Origin: Holosporales bacterium
GTDB taxonomy: Bacteria; Pseudomonadota; Alphaproteobacteria; BNTO01
Assembly: GCA_031273545.1 (NCBI GenBank)
Contig: JAISRQ010000125.1
Coordinates: 1 to 19,804 of the forward strand
Direction of reading: 5' to 3'
Length of the DNA: 19,804 bases
Shown: positions 1 through 7,833 of the stretch, one piece after another
Layout: each line of letters begins with the position of its first letter
Position numbering within the stretch: position 1 is the first letter of the stretch
Translations under genes and position numbers: made by a program
The notes under the pieces: generated by a model
The model's database searches: none
Told to the model about the DNA's origin: nothing
Seen by the model: only the letters and a program-made list of their open reading frames with translations

Positions 1-1417
1 CTTTGTCCGCGTCTTGCAGCGTATCTCGAGATAAATTAATGTTGTTCCCATTCGAATACAAACACTCAAACCTCAAAAAAATCTGATTCTGTATCGTCGC
101 TTCTAAGCCAAACCCTGCAACAAACGCAGCTTTGTTATTACTAAATATTACGTCTGAATCTTTCTTGGGAAGTTTTTGTAATCCTACATCGATTGTTTCA
201 GGATGATCTGTAATCCTTATATTCTCGTATTCAACCCCAAGTTTTGTATACAACAGCGCCCCGTGCGATAGCGTGATTCCAAGCCTTGGCACGAAAGACA
301 ACGCGTACGGACTGCACATTGTTTGGCGAGTGTAAGCAAAATCAATCTCTTTTGCACTTTCACCTTTGTATGTAATGGTCTTGCGAGGAGGATCTTGCGC
401 TCGACGTTGCGCGTAAACTCCATTTGAAGCGATTTCGCAATCACGCCACCCTAGAGCCCCTTGGATCTCTACACCTACACGCAATGTATTTAAAAATGAG
501 ATATCATATCCGACAAATATATTTCCTCTAAATAGAAATGTGTCGTTATTGTAAGCGTAAGAACCGTAGTAAACACTACAGATATCATCGAGTTCTTTCT
601 TTACGCCCATGCTTTCTTTTTCAGGAGCGATGGGGCTGTACCTTCTGCTCCAGAGCTCTGCGTTGGGGTACACGTTGACGAAATTTCCGTTCGCCCCACA
701 ATAAAACCCCGTAAAAATGTTGGATGTTTTTTTTTCCGGATGGGTTGTGGGCGTGAGCGGGGGCATGGTGGTTGCAAGCAGAGGCGGCGAAGGCGTGGCA
801 GCAGACAAAGGAGGCAGAGGCGGCAGCGTAGCAGGAGGGGAAGGAGAAGGCGGAAGCGTTATCGCAGCAGGAGGTGGCGGAGTTGTGGTCGTAAGCGCAG
901 GCGGAGCGGTGGTCGTAGGCACAGGCGCAGGCGGCATAGCAACAGGCAGGAGCTGCATGATCGTTGTCGGCAGAGGCAAAGGCTGCGGAGGCGGGAGAGG
1001 AATAGTGCTGGTAGGGTGTCGCTCAACAAATGCGTGCGCTGACGCCTCCTTTAGCGCGGCTTCTTCCTTCCTCGCTGGCTCTTCCCTTCGCACGGCTTCT
1101 TCCTTTCGCACGGCTTCTTCCTTCCTCGCTGGCACCTCCTTCCGCGTTGGCTTTTGTACGATTGCGTCCATTTCCTTTACGTTAGGCGCATTTTGAGAAA
1201 CTGCTGCAGGAGTGGACGCCTTTTCGCTCAATCTTTTCGCAACTTTTTTTAAAAATTTTTCTTCTTTTTTTATTGCTTCGTCTGACGTCGGAGGTATCGC
1301 AAACGTAAAATCAGGAAACAAACATAAAGAAATAACGCAAGTATTTAGCGTTTTTATAAGAAAAGTTATCACCAAAGAAATACGACAATTCGTTGTATTA
1401 AACAGAGTTTCCGGCAT
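1..1417 (-). CDS. Outer-membrane beta-barrel surface protein, 3' end beyond the window
   Basis: The minus-strand frame is open from ATG 1417 to the left edge (over 470 codons). The first 40 residues hold a hydrophobic stretch ending PDFTFA, a likely signal peptide. A Lys/Glu/Arg repeat with units such as KEEAVR follows (about 1195-1040), then a Pro/Thr/Ala-rich linker of about 95 residues (about 1030-735). After the linker comes NIFTGFYCGANGNF, the usual first strand of porin/Opa/Msp4-type barrels. Later strand-like pieces include RVGVEIQGALGWRD, PRLGITLSHGALLYTKLGVEYE and FVAGFGLEATIQNQIFLRFE. The alternating aromatic/polar pattern supports an outer-membrane barrel exposed at the surface. 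The linker may cross the periplasm or bind peptidoglycan (inference). The start is uncertain: TTG/GTG codons at 1372-1367 would give a more compact signal peptide, and the frame is open upstream to about 1654, through a copy of the dispersed element. I assign a barrel fold, not a named family. Confidence 0.78.
   Translation of the reverse strand, partial: MPETLFNTTNCRISLVITFLIKTLNTCVISLCLFPDFTFAIPPTSDEAIKKEEKFLKKVAKRLSEKASTPAAVSQNAPNVKEMDAIVQKPTRKEVPARKEEAVRKEEAVRREEPARKEEAALKEASAHAFVERHPTSTIPLPPPQPLPLPTTIMQLLPVAMPPAPVPTTTAPPALTTTTPPPPAAITLPPSPSPPATLPPLPPLSAATPSPPLLATTMPPLTPTTHPEKKTSNIFTGFYCGANGNFVNVYPNAELWSRRYSPIAPEKESMGVKKELDDICSVYYGSYAYNNDTFLFRGNIFVGYDISFLNTLRVGVEIQGALGWRDCEIASNGVYAQRRAQDPPRKTITYKGESAKEIDFAYTRQTMCSPYALSFVPRLGITLSHGALLYTKLGVEYENIRITDHPETIDVGLQKLPKKDSDVIFSNNKAAFVAGFGLEATIQNQIFLRFECLYSNGNNINLSRDTLQDADK
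735..1195 (-). repeat. Low-complexity coding segment: KEEAVR-type repeat followed by proline-rich linker
   Basis: This is the GC-rich part of the outer-membrane protein gene. About 1195-1040 encodes degenerate repeats (RKEEAVRKEEAVRREEPARK). About 1030-735 encodes a run dominated by Pro, Thr, Ala and Leu, for example PPPPAAITLPPSPSPPATL. Long apparent frames on the other strand are Gly/Val- or Arg-rich mirrors of this composition and are not genes. Confidence 0.75.
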
Positions 1418-1504
1418 AAGTGGCTGAATTGGAGAAGAACCAGTTCCAGAAAAAACGCCAAATTCCTGAGACGACACGGGGTAATCACATCCACGCCAAA
1501 AAAA

Positions 1505-1561
1505 ATTACGAAATTTTTGGGCGAACAAATGCTTAAGGTTTTTCAGTTTCTGATCCGCAAT
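1505..1561 (-). repeat. Dispersed element copy A (RPE-like)
   Basis: Read on the minus strand this copy encodes KIADQKLKNLKHLFAQKFRN, aligning without gaps to seven other copies in the window. It begins ATTGCGGAT and ends with CGTAAT, imperfect inverted ends. It lies in a frame that stays open into the downstream outer-membrane protein gene, so it may be translated as an N-terminal extension if a GTG/ATG at about 1623-1656 is used. Confidence 0.75.
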
Positions 1562-1765
1562 CTTCGGAGCTCCCGGTGTACAGTTAACTTTTTCGTCAAC
1601 ATCCTTCGAAGGCCCCAGCATAGCCACATTACTTGTCGATACTTTCCCCCCTAACACGCTTATGTATTCCCCTTTTTAACAAAAACATGTTTCTAGTCAA
1701 TGATGACAAACCTAATAAAACAGAGCAACCCACGACTTTACTGAAATATATCCAGACCCCAAATG

Positions 1766-1823
1766 ATTATGAACCAGAACATGAAGAATCGTAGGCATTT
1801 GTTCGTCCAAAAAGTCCGTAATC
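1766..1823 (+). repeat. Dispersed element copy B (RPE-like)
   Basis: The plus-strand reading is MIMNQNMKNRRHLFVQKVRN followed by LWGNG. It matches the other copies without gaps, including the conserved KN, LF and QKVRN positions. The copy is intergenic, and its frame continues only to a TAA at about 1870. Confidence 0.75.
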
Positions 1824-2161
1824 TTTGGGGAAATGGGCACATTGAGGCTCTCTTAAAAATCCCAAAATAAGACTTATTTACAGGATAGGCAATCAACACT
1901 TGACTTGTTCGACAGTCTTCGCTAACATACGAATTATAGCCACGCTGATGATTGATTATGGAGAATTCATATGCGTAATACTAGATCGGTTTTTTCTTTC
2001 GTTTCATCCTCGCCATTTAGGTTGGGAAAGTGCCCAGGTGTGCAGATAAGAAAGGTATAAATAGAAGGGGCGTTCTGTAATAAAACTTGCACGCACTGCA
2101 GAAATAGGGGATAGACTTTGTCGCCGTCTCGCTCAATTTTCGTGACACTAGCCGCAAATTA

Positions 2162-2215
2162 CAGATTCTTTAGTCGAACAAACACTTACGATTCCTCGAT
2201 TTCTGACCCGCGATT
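2162..2215 (-). repeat. Dispersed element copy C (RPE-like, degraded)
   Basis: The minus-strand reading is VIAGQKSRNRKCLFD, then an in-frame stop, then RICN. A proline precedes it at the same offset as in most other copies. The stop shows that this copy is not translated through, consistent with a decaying intergenic copy. Confidence 0.7.
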
Positions 2216-2379
2216 ACTGGGAATCGGGTGTGTACAAAAACATAAACACAGGGAGTAGCGTATGTAAAAATAATAATATATAATTTTACTAAAACTATTT
2301 GGGACGTTTTTTCTTTTGACTATTCCCTATAAAATCCCGAAGAATGTTAATAGAGCGTTAACTATTGGTAGGTTCGATT

Positions 2380-3168
2380 ATGTGTAAAGAAGTCAAAATA
2401 ACACGTTGGTCACATGACGAGATTGAATTTATAAAAAAAGGATTCTTATCTGGTCTTTCTGTAAAGGTTTTGGCGCGGAAACTTGGGCGAACTCCTAGTG
2501 CGCTAAATAAGGCGCTGTCACGTTTCAACATTCGTCAAAGAGCGGATGACCACCGTCCAGAATCAGACGACGACGATTGCCCTTCGTATGCATGTGACGA
2601 CCCTTCGTATTCGCGTTACGATCACTCGTCACCATATGACGATACGTCGCACGTATGCGATCGCAATTTGCATGATGACCATTCATATGGGCACTCTTCG
2701 TATTCGTACTACGATCCTTCATCACCGGGCAGCCCTAACCCTTTGCGCGAAGGCCCTCTATATGCCTCGTACGACGCCCATCCATGCGACTGCCCCTGCA
2801 ATTGCCATATGCATAATTCTGGCAATGATGACCGTATCGACTGCGACAATAACTACCCCCCGCATGCTCATCCCCCAGATCTGAGCACTCGCGACGACTT
2901 GAATGCAAACGCGACACAAGTTCGGACATCAATTGGGTGGGTGATCAAATTCCTTACTGGACAAGGGTATTCCGTAAGCAGGAGACCATTCCAGGTAGGA
3001 AGGCACGGTTGCTTCGAGTATTTTATGAACCACCGCCCAGTAACCTTAGCAAGATTATTGATTATTGCGAATAGTATTCGCTTAGAGCAAAGGAGTCCTA
3101 TATTTGTACTCGATGAGTTTCTCCTATACGAGCAGAACGGCAACGATAGGAGGAAAGCCAAACGCTAA
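2380..3168 (+). CDS. GcrA-like HTH protein with long disordered Asp/Ser/Tyr/His-rich middle
   Basis: The first 50 residues contain WSHDEIEFIKKGFLSGLS followed by ARKLGRTPSALNKALSRFNI. This is the layout of the GcrA/SANT-type helix-turn-helix (WTxExVELLKKLWxEGLS, then AxxLGxTRNAVIGKxHRLGL). A low-complexity stretch of about 115 residues follows, rich in Asp, Ser, Tyr, Pro, His and Cys with degenerate DDPSY-like units and a CDCPCNC cluster. The C-terminal 90 residues look like a second folded domain (IGWVIKFLTGQGYSV, RPVTLARLLIIANSIRLEQRSPIFVL). Expected role: sequence-specific DNA binding in the cytoplasm. GcrA itself is a cell-cycle transcription factor in alphaproteobacteria, but this protein is larger and otherwise different. 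ATG 2380 follows TAGG by 8 bases; an in-frame TTG at 2365 is the alternative. DNA binding is likely; a GcrA function is not shown. Confidence 0.75.
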   Translation: MCKEVKITRWSHDEIEFIKKGFLSGLSVKVLARKLGRTPSALNKALSRFNIRQRADDHRPESDDDDCPSYACDDPSYSRYDHSSPYDDTSHVCDRNLHDDHSYGHSSYSYYDPSSPGSPNPLREGPLYASYDAHPCDCPCNCHMHNSGNDDRIDCDNNYPPHAHPPDLSTRDDLNANATQVRTSIGWVIKFLTGQGYSVSRRPFQVGRHGCFEYFMNHRPVTLARLLIIANSIRLEQRSPIFVLDEFLLYEQNGNDRRKAKR

Positions 3169-3324
3169 ATACGCTCACGCCACAAATGATTGCGAACTTT
3201 CTGAGGCGAGACACGTTGGGAAATCCGGAAAATCTAGTACGACAAAACATGGAAAAACAACCCCATTGATAAACGTCGTCGCTAGATTTTCAGGCAAACA
3301 CACGCGGGAAGGTGTTCCTGTTGG

Positions 3325-3765
3325 TTACTTATCCATCCCCTTCAGCATGGTTTCAGATCCAATGACGTGCAACGTTAGAATTAGCCTATCCTTTGTTTTT
3401 GGCAAAGATACCGTCCCTCCCTTGAGTCTCTCATTGAGCGTTCTATTTAGCTCCTCCGCTAGATCTTTAAGTTCCCCCTCTCCGGTTTCCGGGTTGAACC
3501 ATTTTTCGTTTATATATCCCGCAGAAGATGAAGCGAAACTAGACTCAGAACGAGACGTAGGAGGAGGCGTTGGCAAGCGATCTGCCTCACAAGCAAGACC
3601 CACAGGGCAAGAAGCAGACTCAGAAATACGGTCAGCGGGGACGTCACTCGCCGCGACATGAGACGTAAGAGCCTCACAACCTGACAAAGGCCCCACCTGT
3701 GAACCGGACGCCACCGAAAACGTTCGAACCACGACCCCTAATGCAATTAAAATTCTAAAATTCAT
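3325..3765 (-). CDS. Small exported protein of unknown function
   Basis: The product is about 146 residues. It starts MNFRILIALGVVVRTFSVASG, a good Sec signal peptide with likely cleavage near residue 20. The Ser/Pro/Glu-rich middle looks unstructured. The C-terminal half contains NEKWFNPETGEGELKDLAEELNRTLNERLKGG, part of it probably helical, and then a beta-like RLILTLHVIG. I do not recognise the family. ATG 3765 is preferred; a GTG two codons upstream (3771) is in frame, and neither has a clear ribosome binding site. It is convergent with the GcrA-like gene, with about 155 bases between them. Frames antisense to it have no protein-like features. Confidence 0.6.
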   Translation of the reverse strand: MNFRILIALGVVVRTFSVASGSQVGPLSGCEALTSHVAASDVPADRISESASCPVGLACEADRLPTPPPTSRSESSFASSSAGYINEKWFNPETGEGELKDLAEELNRTLNERLKGGTVSLPKTKDRLILTLHVIGSETMLKGMDK

Positions 3766-3941
3766 ACGCACACTTATAATTAACGTACATCATTTAGGGG
3801 GATGCTACGAAAATACAGAAACGATGTCAATAGCAGGATCTAATTTTTTTGAACCGCGCGCACGTGGCTAAACAAAATCTTATTGAGACAAGCGACAAAA
3901 ACAAACGCCCACATAAAGGTGTAGCCCCCAAGCGCACCAGG

Positions 3942-4409
3942 TTAGACCCCCCACAAGCCACGTGTTACAACCCATCCTGTAAACTTATCGCCATCAGGAG
4001 TAGTTACGACGACCTTCGTCCATTTGTCCTTTTGCTTGACCACAGCAACGACGACATCTTTTTCAAGCCTTGCTATTTTCTTAGATGACTCCGATGTTGA
4101 TGCAAACATCAACGATTCTCTTAACAACATTGCCGTTTTTTTTGAAGACAATAAGCTCCTGTGAACCCAGCCAACTGTCCCATCGCAAAGTTTTATTCGC
4201 CTCCATTGTCCGAATTCGGAAATGACGACAACGGGCATATGCTTTAAAGTCAAAATCCAATCCACGGGATATTGTAATCCTGGGCCGACATGAAGATTCA
4301 CAGTTGATGATCTCATGCAAGCGTTACGAGGCAATTTCGGCTCATCTTTTGACGAGAGTGTGGATGTTCCAATGAAAAATAAAAAACTTAATTTTCTTAC
4401 AAAACGCAT
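3942..4409 (-). CDS. SH3-domain protein (bacterial SH3_4 family), exported or membrane-anchored
   Basis: From ATG 4409 the product is 155 residues. The start MRFVRKLSFLFFIGTSTLSS looks like a signal peptide or anchor. SH3 domain 1 reads RSSTVNLHVGPGLQYPVDWIL, then VVISEFGQWRRIKLCDGTVGWVHRSLLS. SH3 domain 2 ends FTGWVVTRGLWGV. This order (VNLRxGPxxxYPVxW, EFxxWRRI, DGxxGWVHxSxLSxxR, terminal LWGV) is the signature of the small periplasmic SH3 proteins common in alphaproteobacteria. They probably bind cell-wall or protein ligands; the exact role is unknown. The reading frame extends to 4535 with a basic, non-signal-like leader, so 4409 is the better start. No strong ribosome binding site is seen. 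Confidence 0.85.
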   Translation of the reverse strand: MRFVRKLSFLFFIGTSTLSSKDEPKLPRNACMRSSTVNLHVGPGLQYPVDWILTLKHMPVVVISEFGQWRRIKLCDGTVGWVHRSLLSSKKTAMLLRESLMFASTSESSKKIARLEKDVVVAVVKQKDKWTKVVVTTPDGDKFTGWVVTRGLWGV

Positions 4410-4640
4410 ATACAAGAAGCAAATAACCTTGGTTCCAGGATTTATAGTATAGTAAAGCGCGATGAAAGTGCAATCCCATTTCGTATTGTCGCGCTTTGGC
4501 TGCCTCGGCTGCCTTTGATCATAGCAGGATTTCAAGCGCTCATCTTTGTCTCCAAAAACATTTGCGGAATGTATACACCACCCCCAAAAGATTGTGGAAG
4601 AAGGTGAAACAGTAGTAAGTGTTTTATAAGCGCTAAAAAC

Positions 4641-4688
4641 CCTGCCCGCTACATTTTAGCTCTAATGTGGCTTAGGTTAAAGATACGA
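4641..4688 (-). repeat. Second dispersed repeat family, copy 1
   Basis: A block around the imperfect palindrome ACATTTTAGCTCTAATGTGG recurs at 12512-12560, followed in both by TTAxxTTAAAGxTAxGAC. Both copies lie between two minus-strand genes, just upstream of the start of the downstream gene. This fits a small mobile repeat or a shared regulatory site. Confidence 0.55.
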
Positions 4689-4721
4689 CCCGCAATCATC
4701 TGCGAATTTGGGATACCGGGA

Positions 4722-5399
4722 CTACAACAACAAATCCGCAGGCAGGTGGGGAACAAGGCTCTCATTTTTTCGCAAATCAATCTCGCCAACCCCAAAGCCT
4801 GCAATAGTCCCGTTTTGCCCGAATACCGTCATCATCGTAAGCTTTTGAAGCATACTACAATGTAAGATTAGGCGATCAAGCTGTTGTTGGAAACGAATAA
4901 TCCGACACGAAGTAAACACAATAGTTTGTAAAATATGAAAGATTCCGTCCACATACCCAAGTCTAACCAACGTTATGCATTCAATCAGAGTTCCCTTGAA
5001 CATGGCGTCCTCGGCTGTAGCAGCGAAGGATCCGCTTGGAATCATTAGAACCAAAGGGGAATGTTGCACGCTTGCAGACGACATAAGAGAAGAGCTTGTG
5101 TCCCCACTTGTATACCTATATAGCTCCGCATTCCACCCGTAAAGTTCTGTGAAACTACTCATTTTATTTACAGAAGAATAAGCTTGAATTTTATCAAAAT
5201 AAAACGCAAGTGCGCGAGACCCAAGCCCCAAAAGCATTGCGGGGGTTCCAGCCAACATCGCAGCACTCAACGTACTAAAGCTGACCATCCACTCTGGTGT
5301 TCGCTTTTGCATTCCGTGTCCTTGCGGGTGTGTATTCACGGTGGCAATGGTTTCTTTGCGGCGCCCTGGGATGCGCACAATTAAGGGCTGGTTGGCCAT
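4722..5399 (-). CDS. Protein of unknown function
   Basis: The frame of 225 codons starts at ATG 5399 and stops at 4722. I do not recognise it. It has no signal peptide: the first 35 residues are basic and polar. Residues 39-65 are small and hydrophobic (VSFSTLSAAMLAGTPAMLL) and could be one membrane-associated segment. The C-terminal half looks like an alternating beta structure (MFKGTLIECITLVRLGYVDG, then TIVFTSCRIIRFQQQLDRLIL, then TMMTVFGQNGTIAGFGVGEIDL). That pattern recalls tail-tube/Hcp-like barrels, but no diagnostic motif is present and this is only a guess. It is divergent from the TamA-like gene and upstream of the SH3 gene on the same strand, separated from it by the repeat at 4641-4688. 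Confidence 0.6.
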   Translation of the reverse strand: MANQPLIVRIPGRRKETIATVNTHPQGHGMQKRTPEWMVSFSTLSAAMLAGTPAMLLGLGSRALAFYFDKIQAYSSVNKMSSFTELYGWNAELYRYTSGDTSSSLMSSASVQHSPLVLMIPSGSFAATAEDAMFKGTLIECITLVRLGYVDGIFHILQTIVFTSCRIIRFQQQLDRLILHCSMLQKLTMMTVFGQNGTIAGFGVGEIDLRKNESLVPHLPADLLL

Positions 5400-5574
5400 A
5401 TCCGTACATTTTTACGAAAATCACACACTAGAGAGTGTAGCGAAACGAATCAATGTAAGCAAACTTCAGAATTTAATTTATACAAATCTTTCAAGCGACT
5501 TCAGCAACTTTGTGGTAACAGCGCGTTAGATTGTCTATTCTAACAATGAAGGGGATAGTTTTATTGAACACGCG

Positions 5575-7833
5575 TTGAAAATTTATCGTTATTATCTTTA
5601 CATCCGGAGGAGCCAAATAAGCGCTTGTCTTCCCCAAAAATTGGCACTTTTATGTGGTGTTGGGCTAGGCCCGTGCATATTTGCTGAAGAGCGCAATCGT
5701 CAAAATGAACACGTGGCACCTCCGCCCAACGCTCGCAACAGCACGACTGGTTCGGAGTTTCAGTCTGTGTCCGAAGTAGAACTTAGTGCTTATGTGGTAG
5801 AAATCCACGGGGAGATTCCGTCTCCTTTGTTGGTAGAGCTGAGTCACCAATCTAGCCTGATGCAGGAAAAAAATGGCACGCTAGCTGGACTGGAGATGGC
5901 ACAAAAACGAGCGGAAGAAGACCGCGCGCAGCTTGAAAAGGTTTGCACGCGCGCAGGGTACTTTGATGTGGATATTGAGATCAAAGTGAAACAACAAGCG
6001 GGAAATAACATAAAGGGAGATAGTAATCAAAAGGTAGAAGACACTCAAAAGGAAAACGATAAAACGCAAAAAACAAATAATAGAGAGGAACGCGGAAGAA
6101 AAGGAAGTTGTAAAAAGGGGAACGATAATCAAATTACGATTACGTTTAATATAAATTTGGGCAAACGATATACGATTTCAGAAAAACACCTAAGTGGCGA
6201 CAAAAACCAAGATGTTGAATCATTCTCAAAAACAGAAAAAGACGAATACGTAGACTTCTCAAAAGTGATCGCGACTAAAAACAAAATCATCAAAGTATTG
6301 AAGAATAAAGGATATTTCTTTACAGAAGTAAAAGATCCGCGTGTTGACATAAATCGAGAGACAAAAGAGGCTGTAATTACGTATTTTTATACGGGCGGAA
6401 AGTTAGTTACAGTATCCGATATTCAAATAAGTGGGGAGGGCAATGTCCCAAAATCCTTTATATTAAAGCGTATACCTATAGAAAAAGGGGGAAAGCTAAC
6501 GCAGTCTGGCGTAAATCATTCGAAGGCAGACTTGCTTTGTTCTGGCTTGTTTTCGGAAGTCACTATTTCGGCGAAGAAGGCGAACAATTCAGGTACAGAG
6601 CTTGCAGAAGGGAAGGGAGCAGGAAAGGGAGCAGGAAAGGGAGCAGGAAAGGGGGAGCCACCAAATTCGGCGGAGAACGAGGCAAATCCTTCCGAAAATA
6701 TTGTGAAAGGAAAGGGGACCTACCCAACAAATAATTCCCTGACCACGTCATCCAACCAGGAGCACGACTTTGCGATCGTGCAAGTAAACGTCGTCCCTGC
6801 GCCCCCGAGGGCCATCGGGGCAAGCGCGTACTACTCTGCAACAGAAGGCATAATGTTATCGTCTTTGTGGCAGCATAAAAATTTTCTCAAAAAAGCATTA
6901 GACGTTGGCGCAATATTCCGTGGCGGAAAAAATGAATTCTCTTCAACAGCGTTTTTAAACAAGCCGGATGCGTTTGCTCGTTACCAAGATTTTCATGCGG
7001 ATGTGACTTTAAAACACTTGAGTACGATCGCATACGAAGGTGATAAGGCGTCTTTTTCTCTAGGAGTGATCCAACGCCCCAAACACTCTAAGCGCAGAGT
7101 AACATTCTCGCTCTTGCCAACAGTCGAACGCGGCACTTTAACTCGGGGAAGTTACAGTGTGAAGCAAGCGATGTGCGGAATTGCGGCGAATATTAGGCTG
7201 GACATTACTAACCGTGAAAAGCACCCTACATCCGGGATGATTTTCGATGTTGGCTGCCAACCTTATTTCGGACAATTTACAAAATTACAAGATACACAAC
7301 CGGCCCCAAGTGCTAGCGTTATGGGAATATTTACAGGGTGCATGCGCGGTTATGTGCCGCTGCGGCGTTCATTCGAAGAAGATTCTGCGAACGCGACCGT
7401 GATTGCGTCGTTTGTGTCATTTGGGCGAATTGCGATAAATGATTTTGATTGCATTCCTTTGGATAAGCGTTTTTACGGTGGAGGACGCAATTCCATACGC
7501 GCGTACGGATACCAGCTGTGTGGCGAGCTCGACAAGGAAGATAAACCCGTGGGAGGATCGACTTTGTTTGAGCTTTGCATTGAACCAAGGGTGCGCCTGA
7601 CCAAGGACATTGGGTCCGTCGTCTTCTTCGAGACAAGCCGAATTTCCAGGAAAGACTCAGAATCAAAGGGAAGTTCGCTGTTTGGAGTCGGCGTGGGGAT
7701 ACGTTACTTCACGCGTTTCGGCCCCATTCGGTTAGACGTTGCAGTGCCATTCAAGCGTCGCGATAGTCAAAAACAGGCGGGAAAGGTGGATAAACAGTTT
7801 CAATTTTACATAAGCGTCGGACAATCATTTTAA
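5575..7833 (+). CDS. tamA: TamA-like Omp85 outer-membrane assembly protein
   Basis: The product is about 752 residues. A signal sequence ends near CIFA (residue 37). POTRA 1 (about 65-150) has the TamA pattern of a stretch LLVELSHQSSL, then AQKRAEEDRAQLEKV and AGYFDV. POTRA 2 (about 190-265) includes KVLKNKGYFFTEV, and POTRA 3 (about 268-345) VSDIQISGEGNVPKSFILKR and LLCSGLFSEVTI. A 16-strand type barrel follows with the Omp85 motif FYGGGRNSIRAYGYQ (usually GGxxSVRGY), then FGPIRLDVAVPF and a terminal Phe. Role: insertion or translocation of outer-membrane proteins, in other bacteria together with TamB; no tamB lies next door. Odd features are a Lys/Asn-rich insert at about 150-185 and a Gly/Lys repeat at about 345-395. 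TTG 5575 is used for want of an in-frame ATG. BamA is less likely because only three POTRA-like units fit. Confidence 0.87.
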   Translation: MKIYRYYLYIRRSQISACLPQKLALLCGVGLGPCIFAEERNRQNEHVAPPPNARNSTTGSEFQSVSEVELSAYVVEIHGEIPSPLLVELSHQSSLMQEKNGTLAGLEMAQKRAEEDRAQLEKVCTRAGYFDVDIEIKVKQQAGNNIKGDSNQKVEDTQKENDKTQKTNNREERGRKGSCKKGNDNQITITFNINLGKRYTISEKHLSGDKNQDVESFSKTEKDEYVDFSKVIATKNKIIKVLKNKGYFFTEVKDPRVDINRETKEAVITYFYTGGKLVTVSDIQISGEGNVPKSFILKRIPIEKGGKLTQSGVNHSKADLLCSGLFSEVTISAKKANNSGTELAEGKGAGKGAGKGAGKGEPPNSAENEANPSENIVKGKGTYPTNNSLTTSSNQEHDFAIVQVNVVPAPPRAIGASAYYSATEGIMLSSLWQHKNFLKKALDVGAIFRGGKNEFSSTAFLNKPDAFARYQDFHADVTLKHLSTIAYEGDKASFSLGVIQRPKHSKRRVTFSLLPTVERGTLTRGSYSVKQAMCGIAANIRLDITNREKHPTSGMIFDVGCQPYFGQFTKLQDTQPAPSASVMGIFTGCMRGYVPLRRSFEEDSANATVIASFVSFGRIAINDFDCIPLDKRFYGGGRNSIRAYGYQLCGELDKEDKPVGGSTLFELCIEPRVRLTKDIGSVVFFETSRISRKDSESKGSSLFGVGVGIRYFTRFGPIRLDVAVPFKRRDSQKQAGKVDKQFQFYISVGQSF
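6616..6651 (+). repeat. 12-bp tandem repeat, three units, encoding (GAGK)n
   Basis: Three exact copies of GGAGCAGGAAAG lie inside the TamA-like gene after POTRA 3 and encode an AGKGAGKGAGKG run. The unit length is a multiple of three, so copy-number change keeps the frame. Confidence 0.85.

Larger units (their letters stand above)
1655..2379. other. Gene-poor interval with two element copies
   Basis: About 720 bases contain no convincing gene. The interval holds dispersed-element copies B (1766-1823, +) and C (2162-2215, -). The best small frame is 1971-2060 (+), 29 codons after a GGAG spaced 7 bases from ATG, but its product is basic and featureless. AT-rich sequence with TATAAAAT at 2328-2335 precedes the gene at 2380 and may be part of its promoter, although no good -35 box is visible. 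Confidence 0.55.

Noticed and set aside
717..1196. Long plus-strand frames rich in Gly/Val or Arg
   Set aside because: They are antisense mirrors of the proline-rich and KEEAVR-coding parts of the minus-strand outer-membrane protein, which alone continues into recognisable barrel sequence.
1971..2060. 29-codon plus-strand frame with a GGAG 7 bases upstream
   Set aside because: The product is short, basic and featureless and lies in a gene-poor repeat region. One motif is not enough to call a gene.
3104..3661. 185-codon plus-strand frame overlapping the ends of two genes
   Set aside because: It overlaps the GcrA-like gene in another frame and runs antisense to the small exported protein. It shows no domain, signal or ribosome binding site.
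7331..7666. 111-codon minus-strand frame inside the TamA-like gene
   Set aside because: It is antisense to the conserved barrel, Arg-rich and without domain signals.
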